64,000 nucleotides of DNA from Klebsiella pneumoniae. GTDB lineage: Bacteria; Myxococcota_A; UBA796; SXON01. Position 1 is the stretch's first letter; each line of letters opens with the position of its first letter. Both the position numbers and the translations under genes were made by a program. This document shows positions 23,390-32,591 of this stretch, piece after piece. The stretch is from the NCBI GenBank assembly GCA_945862325.1, contig CAMAXZ010000004.1, positions 1 to 64,000 of the forward strand, given 5' to 3'. Under the pieces are notes generated by a model. That model saw only the letters and a list, made by a program, of their open reading frames with translations, searched no databases and had not been told where the DNA came from.

Positions 23390-24339
23390 TGGCACACGTC
23401 CTCGGCAAAGGAACGAAGATCGGCGCGGCGCGCGAGGTGACCTTCGGGTCGCCGGAGTCCCGGACCCTCTGGTTCGACGTCCTGTCGTGCGACCTGCGGG
23501 AGGACACGTCCTGGGTGCCCGTGGAAGGCCTGTCGGACATCGAGTCCGGCCCGGTCGGGCGGGAGATGTACGCGTCAGGCGCCGACGTCCGCGGCACCAT
23601 CCGGATGTACCCGACCTTCGAGGGCTTCGGCTTCTGGTTGCGCCAGATCTGCGGCCCGGCGGCGGTCACCACGGGAGCGTCTTCCCCGTACTCGCACGCC
23701 CAGGGCATCGCGGACGCGCTGACCTCCGCCACCCTCGAGCTCATCCGTGGCTCGAGCGGGAACAGCGAGGTGTTCAACGGGGTCGTCGTCAATCGCGCAG
23801 TCCTCACGATGGAGGCGGGCCGCCTCGCCGACCTCTCCGTGGAGGTCCTCGGCCGCGCCAGCGGCGGTCGCTCGTCGGCGCCGACGGTCTCGCTCGCCTC
23901 GACTCGCGAGCGCCGCGTGAGTTTTGCGCACGCCGGCACGCTCGCGTGGAACTCGACGACACGCACCTGTCGCCGCGTCACCCTGACCATCGACAACAAG
24001 CTGGCGGTGCGGCGCGAGCTCGGATCTCTGTACACCCTGCTGCCGACCCGGACCGGGCCGGCAGAGGTCACGCTGGATCTCGACCTGTCCTACGAGGACG
24101 ACGCGCTGTACACAGCGCATCGCGCCGGCACGCGCAGCGACGCGTCGATCGCGTTCACCAACGGCGCGCGCTCCATCACGATCGCGCTCAACAACACCAA
24201 CGTCGACACGGTGTCGGATCCGATGTCGTCGTGGGGCGGCCTGACGCAGACCGCGCGCCTGCGCGCGATGGCGGACAGCACCGGCGAGGGGCTCACCGTA
24301 ACCACGGTGAACACGCAGTCCTCCGCGGAGGCTGCATGA
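23389..24339 (+). CDS. Tail tube protein
   Basis: 316 aa. Starts G-K-G-T-K-I-G-A-A-R-E-V-T-F-G, followed by Y-A-S-G-A-D-V-R-G-T-I-R-M-Y, F-W-L-R-Q-I-C-G and a long beta-rich body typical of siphovirus tail tube proteins, including T-L-T-I-D-N-K-L and V-T-L-D-L-D-L. The absence of a sheath gene beside it indicates a non-contractile tail. It overlaps the preceding gene by 1 nt and the chaperone gene by 4 nt. Confidence 0.75.
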   Translation: MAHVLGKGTKIGAAREVTFGSPESRTLWFDVLSCDLREDTSWVPVEGLSDIESGPVGREMYASGADVRGTIRMYPTFEGFGFWLRQICGPAAVTTGASSPYSHAQGIADALTSATLELIRGSSGNSEVFNGVVVNRAVLTMEAGRLADLSVEVLGRASGGRSSAPTVSLASTRERRVSFAHAGTLAWNSTTRTCRRVTLTIDNKLAVRRELGSLYTLLPTRTGPAEVTLDLDLSYEDDALYTAHRAGTRSDASIAFTNGARSITIALNNTNVDTVSDPMSSWGGLTQTARLRAMADSTGEGLTVTTVNTQSSAEAA

Positions 24340-24851
24340 GCGCGCTGGCTCGACTCGACCAGCGGGGAGCCCCGATCGTACTCGAGCTCAGGGACGGCGA
24401 CGCGCCGCTGTGGGTGCGGTGCCGGCGGATCACGTCTGCCGACCTGGTGGCGCTCGGCCAGCCGGCGCTCGTCGCTGCCCCCATCCAGCGCGACCGCGAC
24501 GGCGAGCCCCCGCCCGACGAGCTCCCGGAGCAGAAGGTCGACGCGCTCGCCGAGGACGTTGCCCGAACGCAGGCGCTGCTCGCCGATCCGATCCAGCGAT
24601 CGGCGCTCATCGAGACCATCCGCTGGCGCGAGGCCTTGTGCCTGGCCACCGTCGAGGCGATCTCCGAGGACGGCGAGCGGTGGATCAGCCAGCGGCTCGC
24701 TCGCGACGGGGTGTGCGATGTGCGCCAGGGGCGCCTGACCATCGCTGCGCTCGGGACGCGGCTGGTGCACCAGATCAGCGCCGGCGTGCTCGCGCAGATG
24801 GAGGCCGACGCCGGCGGCGTCGGCCGATTTCGACGACACGCAGCTCGATGA
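24336..24851 (+). CDS. Tail assembly chaperone (G-type, upstream product)
   Basis: 171 aa, lying between tube and tape-measure genes where all long-tailed phages carry the chaperone pair. N-terminus beta-rich (I-V-L-E-L-R-D-G-D-A-P-L-W-V-R), then helical with a conserved-looking W-R-E-A-L-C. The last 25 codons overlap, in another frame, the start of a second open frame. The codon pair TTT-CGA at 24828-24833 is a candidate +1 shift site. Confidence 0.65.
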   Translation: MSALARLDQRGAPIVLELRDGDAPLWVRCRRITSADLVALGQPALVAAPIQRDRDGEPPPDELPEQKVDALAEDVARTQALLADPIQRSALIETIRWREALCLATVEAISEDGERWISQRLARDGVCDVRQGRLTIAALGTRLVHQISAGVLAQMEADAGGVGRFRRHAAR

Positions 24852-25029
24852 ACTCCACCGCCTCGCGAGCGCCTACGGGTGCGATCCCGCCGCGGTGCTG
24901 CACTGGGACCCGGTGCGACTCCGGCTCGCCCGCGAGTGCTACGCAGCGCATCGGGCGGGCATCCGGCGGCGTCTTCAGCAGGTGCCGGGGCAGCGCCTGC
25001 GCTTCGTGATCGCCGCATCCGATTTGTGA
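24829..25029 (+). CDS. Frameshift extension of tail assembly chaperone (GT-type)
   Basis: An open frame of about 66 codons with no ATG, GTG or TTG start suited to it; the preceding stop in this frame lies about 90 nt upstream. It reads F-D-D-T-Q-L-D-E-L-H-R-L-A-S-A-Y-G-C-D then V-L-H-W-D-P-V-R-L-R-L-A-R-E and ends L-R-F-V-I-A-A-S-D-L. It has clear coding character. A +1 (equivalently -2) shift at TTT-CGA joins it to the upstream product, giving about 230 aa. This GT arrangement, ending just before the tape measure, is the norm for tail chaperones. Confidence 0.65.
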   Translation, partial: FDDTQLDELHRLASAYGCDPAAVLHWDPVRLRLARECYAAHRAGIRRRLQQVPGQRLRFVIAASDL

Positions 25030-25039
25030 GGAGGAGGCC

Positions 25040-27208
25040 GTGGCTGAGACGTCCGCGATCGTGACACTGCAGGCGCGTGACCAAGCGTCACGCGCCCTCG
25101 CGTCCGTCGGGGACGCCGCGGGCGACGCTCAGCAGGACGTCGCCCGGCTGCAGGGCGAGCTCGACGGGGTGAGCAGCCAGAGCGACCGTGCGGGCCGCTC
25201 CGCGGGTGACCTGGGCGATCGGTTTGGCGCCGCCGGCGGCGCCGCGTCGAAGCTGGCCGGTGCGCTCGGCGGTGTGTCGCCCGAGCTCGCGGGGGTCGCA
25301 GGCGGCATGGCGGACCTGGCGGACGTGGGGGAGTTGCTCAGTGGCGGGATGGGTGCGCTGGGCGTGTCGATGGGTGGCCTGCTGGCGATCCTCGGGCCCG
25401 TCGCCATTGCTGCGGCCGGCCTGGCGCTGGTGTACCGCGACCTGAGCGCCGCGCTCACGGAGGTGCAGGCCGCGAACGAGGCGGCGTCGACCGTCGCGTC
25501 TGAGGCCCTCAGCATCCGCGATGCGGTCGCGCAGGCCAGACTGGAGCTCGCCGCGGCCTACGACGAGGAGGCTGCGGCCGCGGCCAAGGCGCAGGCGGTC
25601 GAGGCCAGGTGGGTTGCGATCGCAGAGCAGGGTACGGCGGCGCTCCGCGAGCAGCGCACCGCCCTCGAGGAGCGTCTCGCCGCGGCCGAGCGACTGAGCC
25701 CGGTCGCGAGAGAGTTGGAGCGCATCGACGCCGGCGCGGAGCTGGCGCGCGTAGATGCGCAGATCGGCGCCGCGCAGGCAGGCGCCGATCGTGGTCGCGA
25801 TCTCGAGCTCGGCCGACTGGAGTACGAGCAGGAGGTGCGGCGGCAGCAGCAGCGCGAGCGTGACGCAGCAGCCGCCGCGTCGCGTCAGGCACAGGCAGAC
25901 GCGCAGCGGCTGGCGGCCCTTGCCACGATCGAGCGCGCGGAGCTTTCGGTGGCGGATGCCCGCGCGCGCGTCGCGGCGACCTACCAGGCGCAGATCGACA
26001 GCGTCACGGCCGCGGCCGCGGCCGCCGGCGTGGACGCCGAGCGCGTCGCGGGTGTCGTGGGCGCGCTCAACGCCAAGATGGCCGCGGAGATCGCCGATCT
26101 CGATCGGTCCGCGCTGTGGGATCGGATCGAGGGCGCCGGCGCCGATCTGGAGCCGCTCCGCGACGTGCTGTCGGAGGCGCGGGCAGAGGCCGAGGTGCTG
26201 GCGGGCATCCTGGGAGGCATCGGCAGCCAGCCCGCCGCCGCCACGGAGGCGGATCTGGCGCTGGCACTGAGTCGAGGCCAGATCACCTCCGCCGAATACG
26301 ACCAGGCGCTCGCGCAGAGCGCCTCCGCGCAGAGCGCCTCCGGGGCCGCGTCCGTCGCCGACGCCCTGAGCACGGCCGCCGCAGGGCCGCAGGGCCTCGT
26401 GACCGCCGTAGCGGGCGCCGCGGGGCCCTACGGCGCGATCGTGTCGGCGGGCGTCGAGCTCGTGCAGAGGATCGGCGACGGGATGCTCGGCGAGCTGGGC
26501 ACCTTCCTCGTCGACCTCGGCGCGGACCTCGAGGGTCTCGGACCCGCGCTGGCGGATTTTTTGCCGACACTGTTGGGCGAGGTCGTGCCGTCGCTGCTCG
26601 GCAGCGTCGGCCAGGTGGTACGCGGCATCCTCGTCGAGGCTGTCCCGGCCATCCTGCAGACCCTGCTCGACCCCGCGTTCTGGCTCGACATGGCGGTGTC
26701 CATCGCGGACGCTTACGTCCAGTCCGTGCTGGGGGTGATCGAGTTCGGCGTGAGGGGCATCGGCGAGATCGTGGCCCCTCTGAGCCAGGCGGTGCAGGAT
26801 CTGTTCTCGCCCGACTGGTGGCGAGGCGTCGGCGACGCGATCGCGGAGGCTATTCGCGATCTGTTTGCTTTGTTCGGCCGAGACGGCGCGGTCGCGGGGG
26901 CCGCGCAGGACGCCGGGCAGTGGGTGCAGGGTGCCGGCGAGACGCTGGCGGGTTGGTTCCGGGGGGGCTTTGATTCGGGCTCAAGCTACATCGCCGAGGA
27001 CGGCATGGCGCTCGTCCACCGCGGCGAGGAGATCGTGCGGCGCGACGGCACGTCGCGGGTGCGTGCTGCCGGGATGCGGGATGCCGCCGCCGCGGGCGTC
27101 ACGGTGAACGTCAACGGCGCGCTTCTGGGCACGGTCGAGGATCTCGTGCGCCTGGTCGTGCAGGAGCTCGGACCCCAGGGCCGCGGGCTGAGCCTGGAGC
27201 CGCGCTGA
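25040..27208 (+). CDS. Tape measure protein
   Basis: 722 aa from GTG with GAGGAGGAGG upstream. The N-terminus (L-Q-A-R-D-Q-A-S-R-A-L-A-S-V-G) is typical, followed by long Ala-rich coiled coils (residues about 120-400) and hydrophobic segments (about 110-135, 480-520, 530-600). The C-terminus is glycine-rich with M-A-L-V-H-R-G-E-E-I-V, the usual tape-measure end. Length would set a tail near 110 nm at about 0.15 nm per residue. It overlaps the next gene by 1 nt. Confidence 0.87.
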   Translation: MAETSAIVTLQARDQASRALASVGDAAGDAQQDVARLQGELDGVSSQSDRAGRSAGDLGDRFGAAGGAASKLAGALGGVSPELAGVAGGMADLADVGELLSGGMGALGVSMGGLLAILGPVAIAAAGLALVYRDLSAALTEVQAANEAASTVASEALSIRDAVAQARLELAAAYDEEAAAAAKAQAVEARWVAIAEQGTAALREQRTALEERLAAAERLSPVARELERIDAGAELARVDAQIGAAQAGADRGRDLELGRLEYEQEVRRQQQRERDAAAAASRQAQADAQRLAALATIERAELSVADARARVAATYQAQIDSVTAAAAAAGVDAERVAGVVGALNAKMAAEIADLDRSALWDRIEGAGADLEPLRDVLSEARAEAEVLAGILGGIGSQPAAATEADLALALSRGQITSAEYDQALAQSASAQSASGAASVADALSTAAAGPQGLVTAVAGAAGPYGAIVSAGVELVQRIGDGMLGELGTFLVDLGADLEGLGPALADFLPTLLGEVVPSLLGSVGQVVRGILVEAVPAILQTLLDPAFWLDMAVSIADAYVQSVLGVIEFGVRGIGEIVAPLSQAVQDLFSPDWWRGVGDAIAEAIRDLFALFGRDGAVAGAAQDAGQWVQGAGETLAGWFRGGFDSGSSYIAEDGMALVHRGEEIVRRDGTSRVRAAGMRDAAAAGVTVNVNGALLGTVEDLVRLVVQELGPQGRGLSLEPR

Positions 27209-28005
27209 TGGCCACGCCCAAGTTCTGGTACTACCCCGACCCCGACGGGACCGTAGAAGAGATTGATCTCCTCACCGGCCTCACCGGCCTCAACGAGCAG
27301 CCCTCCGAGGAGCTCGCTGTGGCTCGAATCGGCGACGGCTCGCCCTCCTCGGTGCATGTGGGGTCGTCGTTTCGTGTCCGGATCGCCCTGGAGCGATTCG
27401 GCACGGCCGGCGCAAACGCGCTTGAGCGCGCGTGCGCAACGCTCGGCAACCACCTGGCGCGCGGCGGGTGGGTGGCCTTCGCCCGCAACCCGGCCAAGGC
27501 GTGGGCGGGCCGCTGCACGTCTGTGGTGTCTCGGGGCGACAGCGTGGTGCGCGCGGTGTCGGCGTTCACGGCGTGGTCGCCGCTCGCGGCGGTAGCGGCG
27601 GACGACGAGATCGTGCTCGAGCTGCCGTACCCGGATGCGCAGCGAGAGCAGAGGGTGGTCACCGGCGTCTCGGGGATCGCGGTGACGATGGAGCGGGGTG
27701 CGGTGTTCACGTACTCCGCGCGCCCCATCGTCCGGCACCGAGACTTCTGGCCGGCGCTGTCCCTGCCCGAGGAGGGCGCGCGCGGCCCCATCATCACGCA
27801 CGATGGACGCAGGACCTACACGCTGTCGGTGACGCTTGAGTACTCGCCCGCCGACGTGCTGGCGATGCTGTCTCCGTCGGGCGACTCGCCGAGCGCGGCG
27901 CTCCCCTTGCGCGGCGCCTCCGGCGCCGGCGCCAGCATCGAGCGCCTAGCTCGCAGCGGCGCTCTTCGGGGGTCCGCTCTGGGCGTACCGCGCAGGATGT
28001 CCTGA
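27208..28005 (+). CDS. Distal tail/minor tail protein
   Basis: 265 aa. Beta-rich: F-W-Y-Y-P-D-P-D-G, V-E-E-I-D-L-L-T-G-L, V-H-V-G-S-S-F-R-V-R-I-A-L-E-R-F, then Y-T-L-S-V-T-L-E-Y. The last 50 residues are Ser/Ala/Gly-rich. Location right after the tape measure and the short length fit a Dit-like hub protein. Exact family not recognised. Confidence 0.55.
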   Translation: MATPKFWYYPDPDGTVEEIDLLTGLTGLNEQPSEELAVARIGDGSPSSVHVGSSFRVRIALERFGTAGANALERACATLGNHLARGGWVAFARNPAKAWAGRCTSVVSRGDSVVRAVSAFTAWSPLAAVAADDEIVLELPYPDAQREQRVVTGVSGIAVTMERGAVFTYSARPIVRHRDFWPALSLPEEGARGPIITHDGRRTYTLSVTLEYSPADVLAMLSPSGDSPSAALPLRGASGAGASIERLARSGALRGSALGVPRRMS

Positions 28006-29516
28006 TGGCGTGGTCCGAGGCGTTTGTTGCGGCGCTGAGCCGTGGTCGCGGCTCGCTGACCTACCTTCTGGAGGCCTCGCCGCAGTGGGAGGAGCTCGGC
28101 GTGGCGGTGGCGTACAGCACGCATCGCGTGCCCGGAGCGCTGCCGCGCATCAGCGTCGGCGCCGTGCAGGTCCGGGGCGCCGGTGTTGACCCGCGCACGA
28201 TGGCCAGCACGATCGGTGCGTGGTCCTGTGTCTACACAGGGGACCTGAGCGAGCTCGCGCGCCACATTGTGCCGGGAGTGGTGTGTTTGCTGCGTGCGTC
28301 GCTCGACGGCTCCACCCCGTCGGACATCATCGCTGTCGGCCAGCTGCGACAGGCGACCGGCACCAAGGTCGGCATCCGGCTCGATTTTTTCGATCTTGCT
28401 GGCGTGATGCGATCGCGCCTGTGTCGAGAGCTGGACGCCGACCTGTTCAGCGAGCTCGGATCATCGGCGCTGGGCGCGTCCTACACGCCGGGGGACTCGA
28501 CCCTGACGTTTGCTGGCGCCGTGGACTGTCGGCGCCAGGCAGGAATCCCGGGGGCCGTGTACGTGGTGCCGGGGACCGGCGACCCGTTCTACCTGACCTG
28601 GGCCGCCTACAGCTCGGGGTCGCTCACGGGCGTGTCGAGCGCTGGCGTCTACGGCACCACCGCCGTCGCGGCAGCGTCATCGTCGCGTGTGGATGAGGTC
28701 GCCCGGATTGTTGGTCACCCCTGTGACATTGTGCGCCGGGTGGTGTGTAGCCGTGAGGGTGACACGTCCAACGGAGCGTTTGACTCTTTGCCCAGGGCGT
28801 GGGCTATCGGCCTGAGTCATGCGCTCGTGGACCATGCGGACGTGTCGCAGGTGCGCGATCGGGTGATGTCGCCAGCATCCGGCTCGCTGGAGTGGGACGT
28901 TGTCGTGACCGAGAGGATTTCTGACGGCTGGAGCTGGATGACCGCCCTGCTGGCGCGCGGCGGCGCTGCTCTGACGGTGCGCCAGGGGCTGCTGACGGTG
29001 CGCGCCGTCCAGGCGTCGCGGGCACCCAGGCTGCTGTGCGAGCTGAGCATCAGGGATGCGGACGTCGCCGAGATCCTCGACTACGAGGCCTGGGATGCTT
29101 CGCACGCGCCCGAGTATGCGGCCGTGTCGGTGGCGGGCCCGGATACCACAGTGCTGGCCTACAACCTGCCAGGCACGCTGCCGAAGGCCAGCCTCAGCGA
29201 GTGGTCGCTCGATGGCCTCGTGACCACCAACGGGTCGGCCTGCCAGCAGGAGCTCCTTGAGCGCGTCCAAGAGGCCCAGCAGCGGCGCCCGGAGCGCCTT
29301 CGCCTCCGCCTCGCCGGCCTCCACTTTGCGCGGCTCGCCCCGCTCGACGTGGTGCCGCTGACACTCACCTCGCGCGGCGCGCAGAGTCGGCGTGGCGGGT
29401 GGAATGGCTGGGTGGCCGAGGAGGCGCTGGTAACGCGGGTCGATCCGGCCTGGTCGGGAGGCTACGTGGACGTCGAGCTGCGCGTGTACCCGCCCTCTGA
29501 GGAGGCGTATCAATGA
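28005..29516 (+). CDS. Large distal tail protein, possible hub
   Basis: 503 aa without a recognised family. The order of beta-rich domains, including R-I-S-V-G-A-V-Q-V-R-G-A-G-V-D, W-S-C-V-Y-T-G-D-L-S-E-L-A-R and a late A-P-L-D-V-V-P-L-T-L segment, resembles the hub proteins that follow Dit in transposable siphophages. It overlaps both neighbours by 1-4 nt. Substrate or receptor contact cannot be predicted. Confidence 0.55.
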   Translation: MAWSEAFVAALSRGRGSLTYLLEASPQWEELGVAVAYSTHRVPGALPRISVGAVQVRGAGVDPRTMASTIGAWSCVYTGDLSELARHIVPGVVCLLRASLDGSTPSDIIAVGQLRQATGTKVGIRLDFFDLAGVMRSRLCRELDADLFSELGSSALGASYTPGDSTLTFAGAVDCRRQAGIPGAVYVVPGTGDPFYLTWAAYSSGSLTGVSSAGVYGTTAVAAASSSRVDEVARIVGHPCDIVRRVVCSREGDTSNGAFDSLPRAWAIGLSHALVDHADVSQVRDRVMSPASGSLEWDVVVTERISDGWSWMTALLARGGAALTVRQGLLTVRAVQASRAPRLLCELSIRDADVAEILDYEAWDASHAPEYAAVSVAGPDTTVLAYNLPGTLPKASLSEWSLDGLVTTNGSACQQELLERVQEAQQRRPERLRLRLAGLHFARLAPLDVVPLTLTSRGAQSRRGGWNGWVAEEALVTRVDPAWSGGYVDVELRVYPPSEEAYQ

Positions 29517-30070
29517 AGATCCTGGTGCAGCGCCATCGGTTCGGCGCCGAGGCCACCGTTTCGCGCGTCGACATCGTGTACGACGGAGATCTGGAGTACT
29601 CCTTGAGCGGCTGGCGCGCCCGGCGAGGCGAGCCTCAGGCCCTGTTCTTCGGCGCAGCTCTTGAGGACCAAGATCGGGGCTTGGACGCTGCCATGTCGCT
29701 GGCGGACATCCGGGCGCGGAAGGTCCGCGCCGAGACGGCGATCCCGATCGGCACCTACGTCGTGCGACGCACACGCTCGCCCGCCCTGGGCCACCTCACG
29801 CGCGATGGGCGCATGATGGGTCTGGTAGACGTGCCCGCGTTCGTGGGCATCCGCATTCACCCGGGGCGCCGCGAGTCCGGTACCGCTGGGTGTGTGATGA
29901 TCGGGCTCGGCGCCCTCCTCCGCGGCCCCAGCGCTGGCTGGTCACTCGTGCGGAGCGAGTCGGCCTGGCGCTGGCTTGACGAGCGGGTGTCCGAGGCGGA
30001 GCACCGCGGGGAGCGCGTGGAGTGCGTCATCTCGCGCCAAGGATGGGTCGGGGTGCCGAACCGGCCCTGA
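29513..30070 (+). CDS. DUF5675-family protein, possible lysis or tail-tip enzyme
   Basis: 185 aa. The core E-T-A-I-P-I-G-T-Y-V-V-R-R-T-R-S-P, D-V-P-A-F-V-G-I-R-I-H-P-G and G-T-A-G-C-V-M-I-G-L-G follows DUF5675 (I-P-x-G-x-Y, V-P-x-F-xx-I-x-I-H-x-G, G-C-xx-x-G). Its H and C arrangement recalls L,D-transpeptidase-like folds. DUF5675 proteins are common last genes in phage tail/lysis regions. It ends the late operon about 210 bp from the right end. Catalysis is not established. Confidence 0.65.
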   Translation: MKILVQRHRFGAEATVSRVDIVYDGDLEYSLSGWRARRGEPQALFFGAALEDQDRGLDAAMSLADIRARKVRAETAIPIGTYVVRRTRSPALGHLTRDGRMMGLVDVPAFVGIRIHPGRRESGTAGCVMIGLGALLRGPSAGWSLVRSESAWRWLDERVSEAEHRGERVECVISRQGWVGVPNRP

Positions 30071-30282
30071 GCGCTCGCGTCGATGGCGCGCTCGGCGGGT
30101 GGATCCGGTCAACTCGACCGCGCGTCCAGATCGTTCCACCGCCCGACCGTTCTCACCGCGGCGCCGAGCTCCTCGAGGCGGCGCCGAGGCTGCGCGCCTG
30201 TCGTGCGATTGTCGCGCAAATCTCGCGCCCTCGTCAGCGGTCTCGGCTTGCGCTATTCTGGTTAGGGCCGTCGCCCTGTTCA
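30071..30282. repeat. Prophage right end: terminal inverted repeat and putative transposase sites
   Basis: Noncoding. TTCTGGTTAG (30256-30265) and CCTGTTCA (30275-30282) mirror the left end. GCGGCGCCGAG is repeated about 20 bp apart (30158-30168 and 30178-30188), and GCGATTGTCGC (30205-30215) is the inverted copy of the left-end site at 410-420. The phage ends with CA at 30281-30282. The next bases (CGCGC) do not match the five bases left of the other end (GCTCG), so no target duplication is visible. Confidence 0.68.
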
Positions 30283-30284
30283 CG

Positions 30285-32564
30285 CGCCGCTATACCTCGA
30301 CCACCACCACCGCGGACGACGGCACCCACGCCCTCTCCGGCACCCTGACGGCGCTGCTCGACGGACCGACCGTGGGCATCACGCGGAACGGCGCGCCGAT
30401 CTCCTTGTCCGTCGCCGCGGACGACACGATCGACGCCGGCACCGACATCCCGTACGCGGCCGCCACGGTGCTCCACCACTTCCATGTGGTGTGGGATTGG
30501 TTGGAGACCCGGTGGCCCGCCCACCCCTGGCTCGGCGACCGTGTCCCGGCGGACGTCGAGAACGCGTCAGGCGCCTGCAACGCCTACTACACCGGAGGCA
30601 CGATCACGTTCCTCCAGGAGTACTCGGGCTATTGCAACGACCTCGGGCGCGTGGCGGACGTCGTGTACCACGAGACGGGCCACGGCATCCACGACTACAT
30701 CCTCGTGGCGGGCACGTTCGCGGGCGACGTTTCGGAGGGCAGCGCCGACTACGTGTCCGCCACGATCAACGACAGCGCCACCATCGGGCCGAACTCCTAC
30801 GCGAGCGGCGGGGCCATCCGTGAGCTGGAGACGGACAAGGTCTACCCCACCGACGTGAACGGCGAGGTTCACAACGACGGATTGATCTGGGGGTCATTCC
30901 TCTGGAACCTCCGGGCCGACTGGGGTGCGGAGCCCACGGATGTCCTGTTCCTCGGCGCGCTCGAACAGGGCCCGACCCTGACCGACCTGTACGAGGCGGT
31001 CGTGCTCGCCGACGACGACGACGGCGACCTCTCGAACGGAACGCCCAACGGCTGCGAGCTCATGACGCGGCTCGCCGAACACGGTCTCGGCCCGGGCCCC
31101 ATCGGCGTCGTGCGGTTCGACCACGACGCGCTCGGCCCGCAATCGTCCTGGGCAGAGGGCTACGACGTGGCGTTCGTCCTCGAAGATCTGCTTCCCGACT
31201 GCAGCGGGCTCGATCGCTCTTCCGTGCAGGTCTGGTACACCCTGGGCGACGCGCCGGTGCCAGGCTCCGTCGACGACGGCGCCACGGACACCGCCGACTC
31301 CGGCGGGTCGGACACCGGCGCGCCCGCCGACCCGTGGGCGGAGTGGCAGGCCGCACCCGTGGCGTCTTCCGGCGCGGATTGGACCGCCACCATCCCGCGC
31401 CAGCTCGCGGGATCGACGGTTCGCTACTTCATCCAGGCCGCGTCCACGGACGGTGCCCAGACCGTGCGCACCGACGGCAACGACTCGAACGGCGCCTATT
31501 CGTTCACGGTCGGGGACCGCGAGGCGCTCTGGTGCGCGGACTTCGAAGCGGGCTTCGGGGATTGGACACACGGGGCCGGCTGGGGCACCGACGACTGGGC
31601 GGTGGGCTCCGCGACCGGACTGAGCGCGTGGGATCCCGATGCGCCGATCGACGGCGCGGCCCACGTCGCGACCGCGATCGACGCGGACTACACCGCCAAC
31701 TCGTCACAGTGGCTACGGAGCGGGGTCGTGTCCGTGGGTACGGAGCCCTTGCCGCCGTACACACGCCTCGAGATGTACCGATGGCTGACGGTCGAGGACG
31801 CCCTGTACGACCAGGCGACGTTCACGGTCAACGACACACCCGTGTGGCAGAACACGGCCACCCCGGGTGGCATCACCCACCACATCGACGTCGACTGGAC
31901 GCACGTCTCGCTCGACCCCGCGCCGCTGCTCGACGAGAGCGGCTCGATGACGCTCGCGTGGGGCCTCGCGTCCGACGCCGGCCTCGAGTTCGGGGGTTGG
32001 GCGCTCGACGCGGTGTGCGTGACGACCCTCGCCGACGTCCCCGGTCACTACCGCGTACGCGACCTGCGAGCGACCGACGACGCGAACGAGGTCACGGTCA
32101 CCTGGCGGAACCCGTTCATCGCGCCACTGTCGGGTACCGTCCTGGTCCGAAACGCCGACGGGTACCCGACCGGCCCCGACGACGGCGAGGTGCTCGACAC
32201 CGATCCGGATCCCACCGCGGGCGAGGCACGGACGGTCGTCGACGCCACGGCGGCGCCGGGAGAGGTCTGGTACTACGCGGTGTTCGCCGCTTCGGACGGC
32301 GTGGACGCGTGGGTGCTCGACGTCGTCGACGGGCAGAACGCGGACGTAGGCGGGGTGCCGTCGGCGCCCGACGACACGGGCGACACGGGCGACACCGACG
32401 ATACGAACGTCGACACCGACGACACGTCGGTCGACGACACCGAGTCCCCGAAGCTGGACGACGAGGAGCCCGGGTGCGGGTGCGGGGCTCCGGTCGGCGC
32501 GGGATCGGTCGGCGCGTGGACCGTCGTGGCCGCGCTCGCGGCGTGGCGCCGCCGTCGTGTCTGA
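30285..32564 (+). pseudogene. Secreted MYXO-CTERM-like metallopeptidase, N-terminus missing
   Basis: 759 codons remain, beginning in mid-domain at the prophage end. HETGH (30669-30683), with a later S-E-G-S-A-D-Y, is the zinc site of a gluzincin-type peptidase. Downstream are beta-sandwich domains (W-C-A-D-F-E-A-G-F-G-D-W-T, jelly-roll-like), an FN3-like domain (Y-R-V-R-D-L-R-A-T-D-D-A-N-E-V-T-V-T-W), and an Asp/Thr linker with D-T-G-D-T-D-D-T repeats. The tail is C-G-C-G-A-P-V-G-A-G-S, a hydrophobic helix and R-R-R-R-V, a MYXO-CTERM-like sorting signal. No start or signal peptide is present, so the gene is probably inactive in this arrangement. Confidence 0.8.
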
Positions 32565-32591
32565 CCGCGCGCGACGGCGCCCCGTCGGCGG

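Larger units (their letters stand above)
181..30282. mobile_element. Mu-type transposable prophage, siphovirus-like tail
   Basis: A 30.1-kb element bounded by inverted ends 5'-TGAACAGG / CCTGTTCA-3', with the terminal TG/CA typical of Mu-family elements. It carries MuA-like DDE transposase, MuB-like ATPase, Gam, GemA, a Ner-like regulator and repressor, and a Mu-type head set (small and large terminase, DUF935 portal, protease/scaffold, gpT-like major head, DUF1320). The tail has a tube, chaperone and tape measure but no sheath, so a long flexible tail is predicted. Early genes run leftward and late genes rightward, unlike Mu itself but as I recall for some BcepMu/B3-type relatives. All structural genes are open, so the element could be active. 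No Mor/C activator and no MuF-like minor head protein were recognised. Confidence 0.9.

Noticed and set aside
176..30287. Five-base target duplication
   Set aside because: GCTCG on the left and CGCGC on the right differ; shifting the ends by one or two bases did not produce a match.
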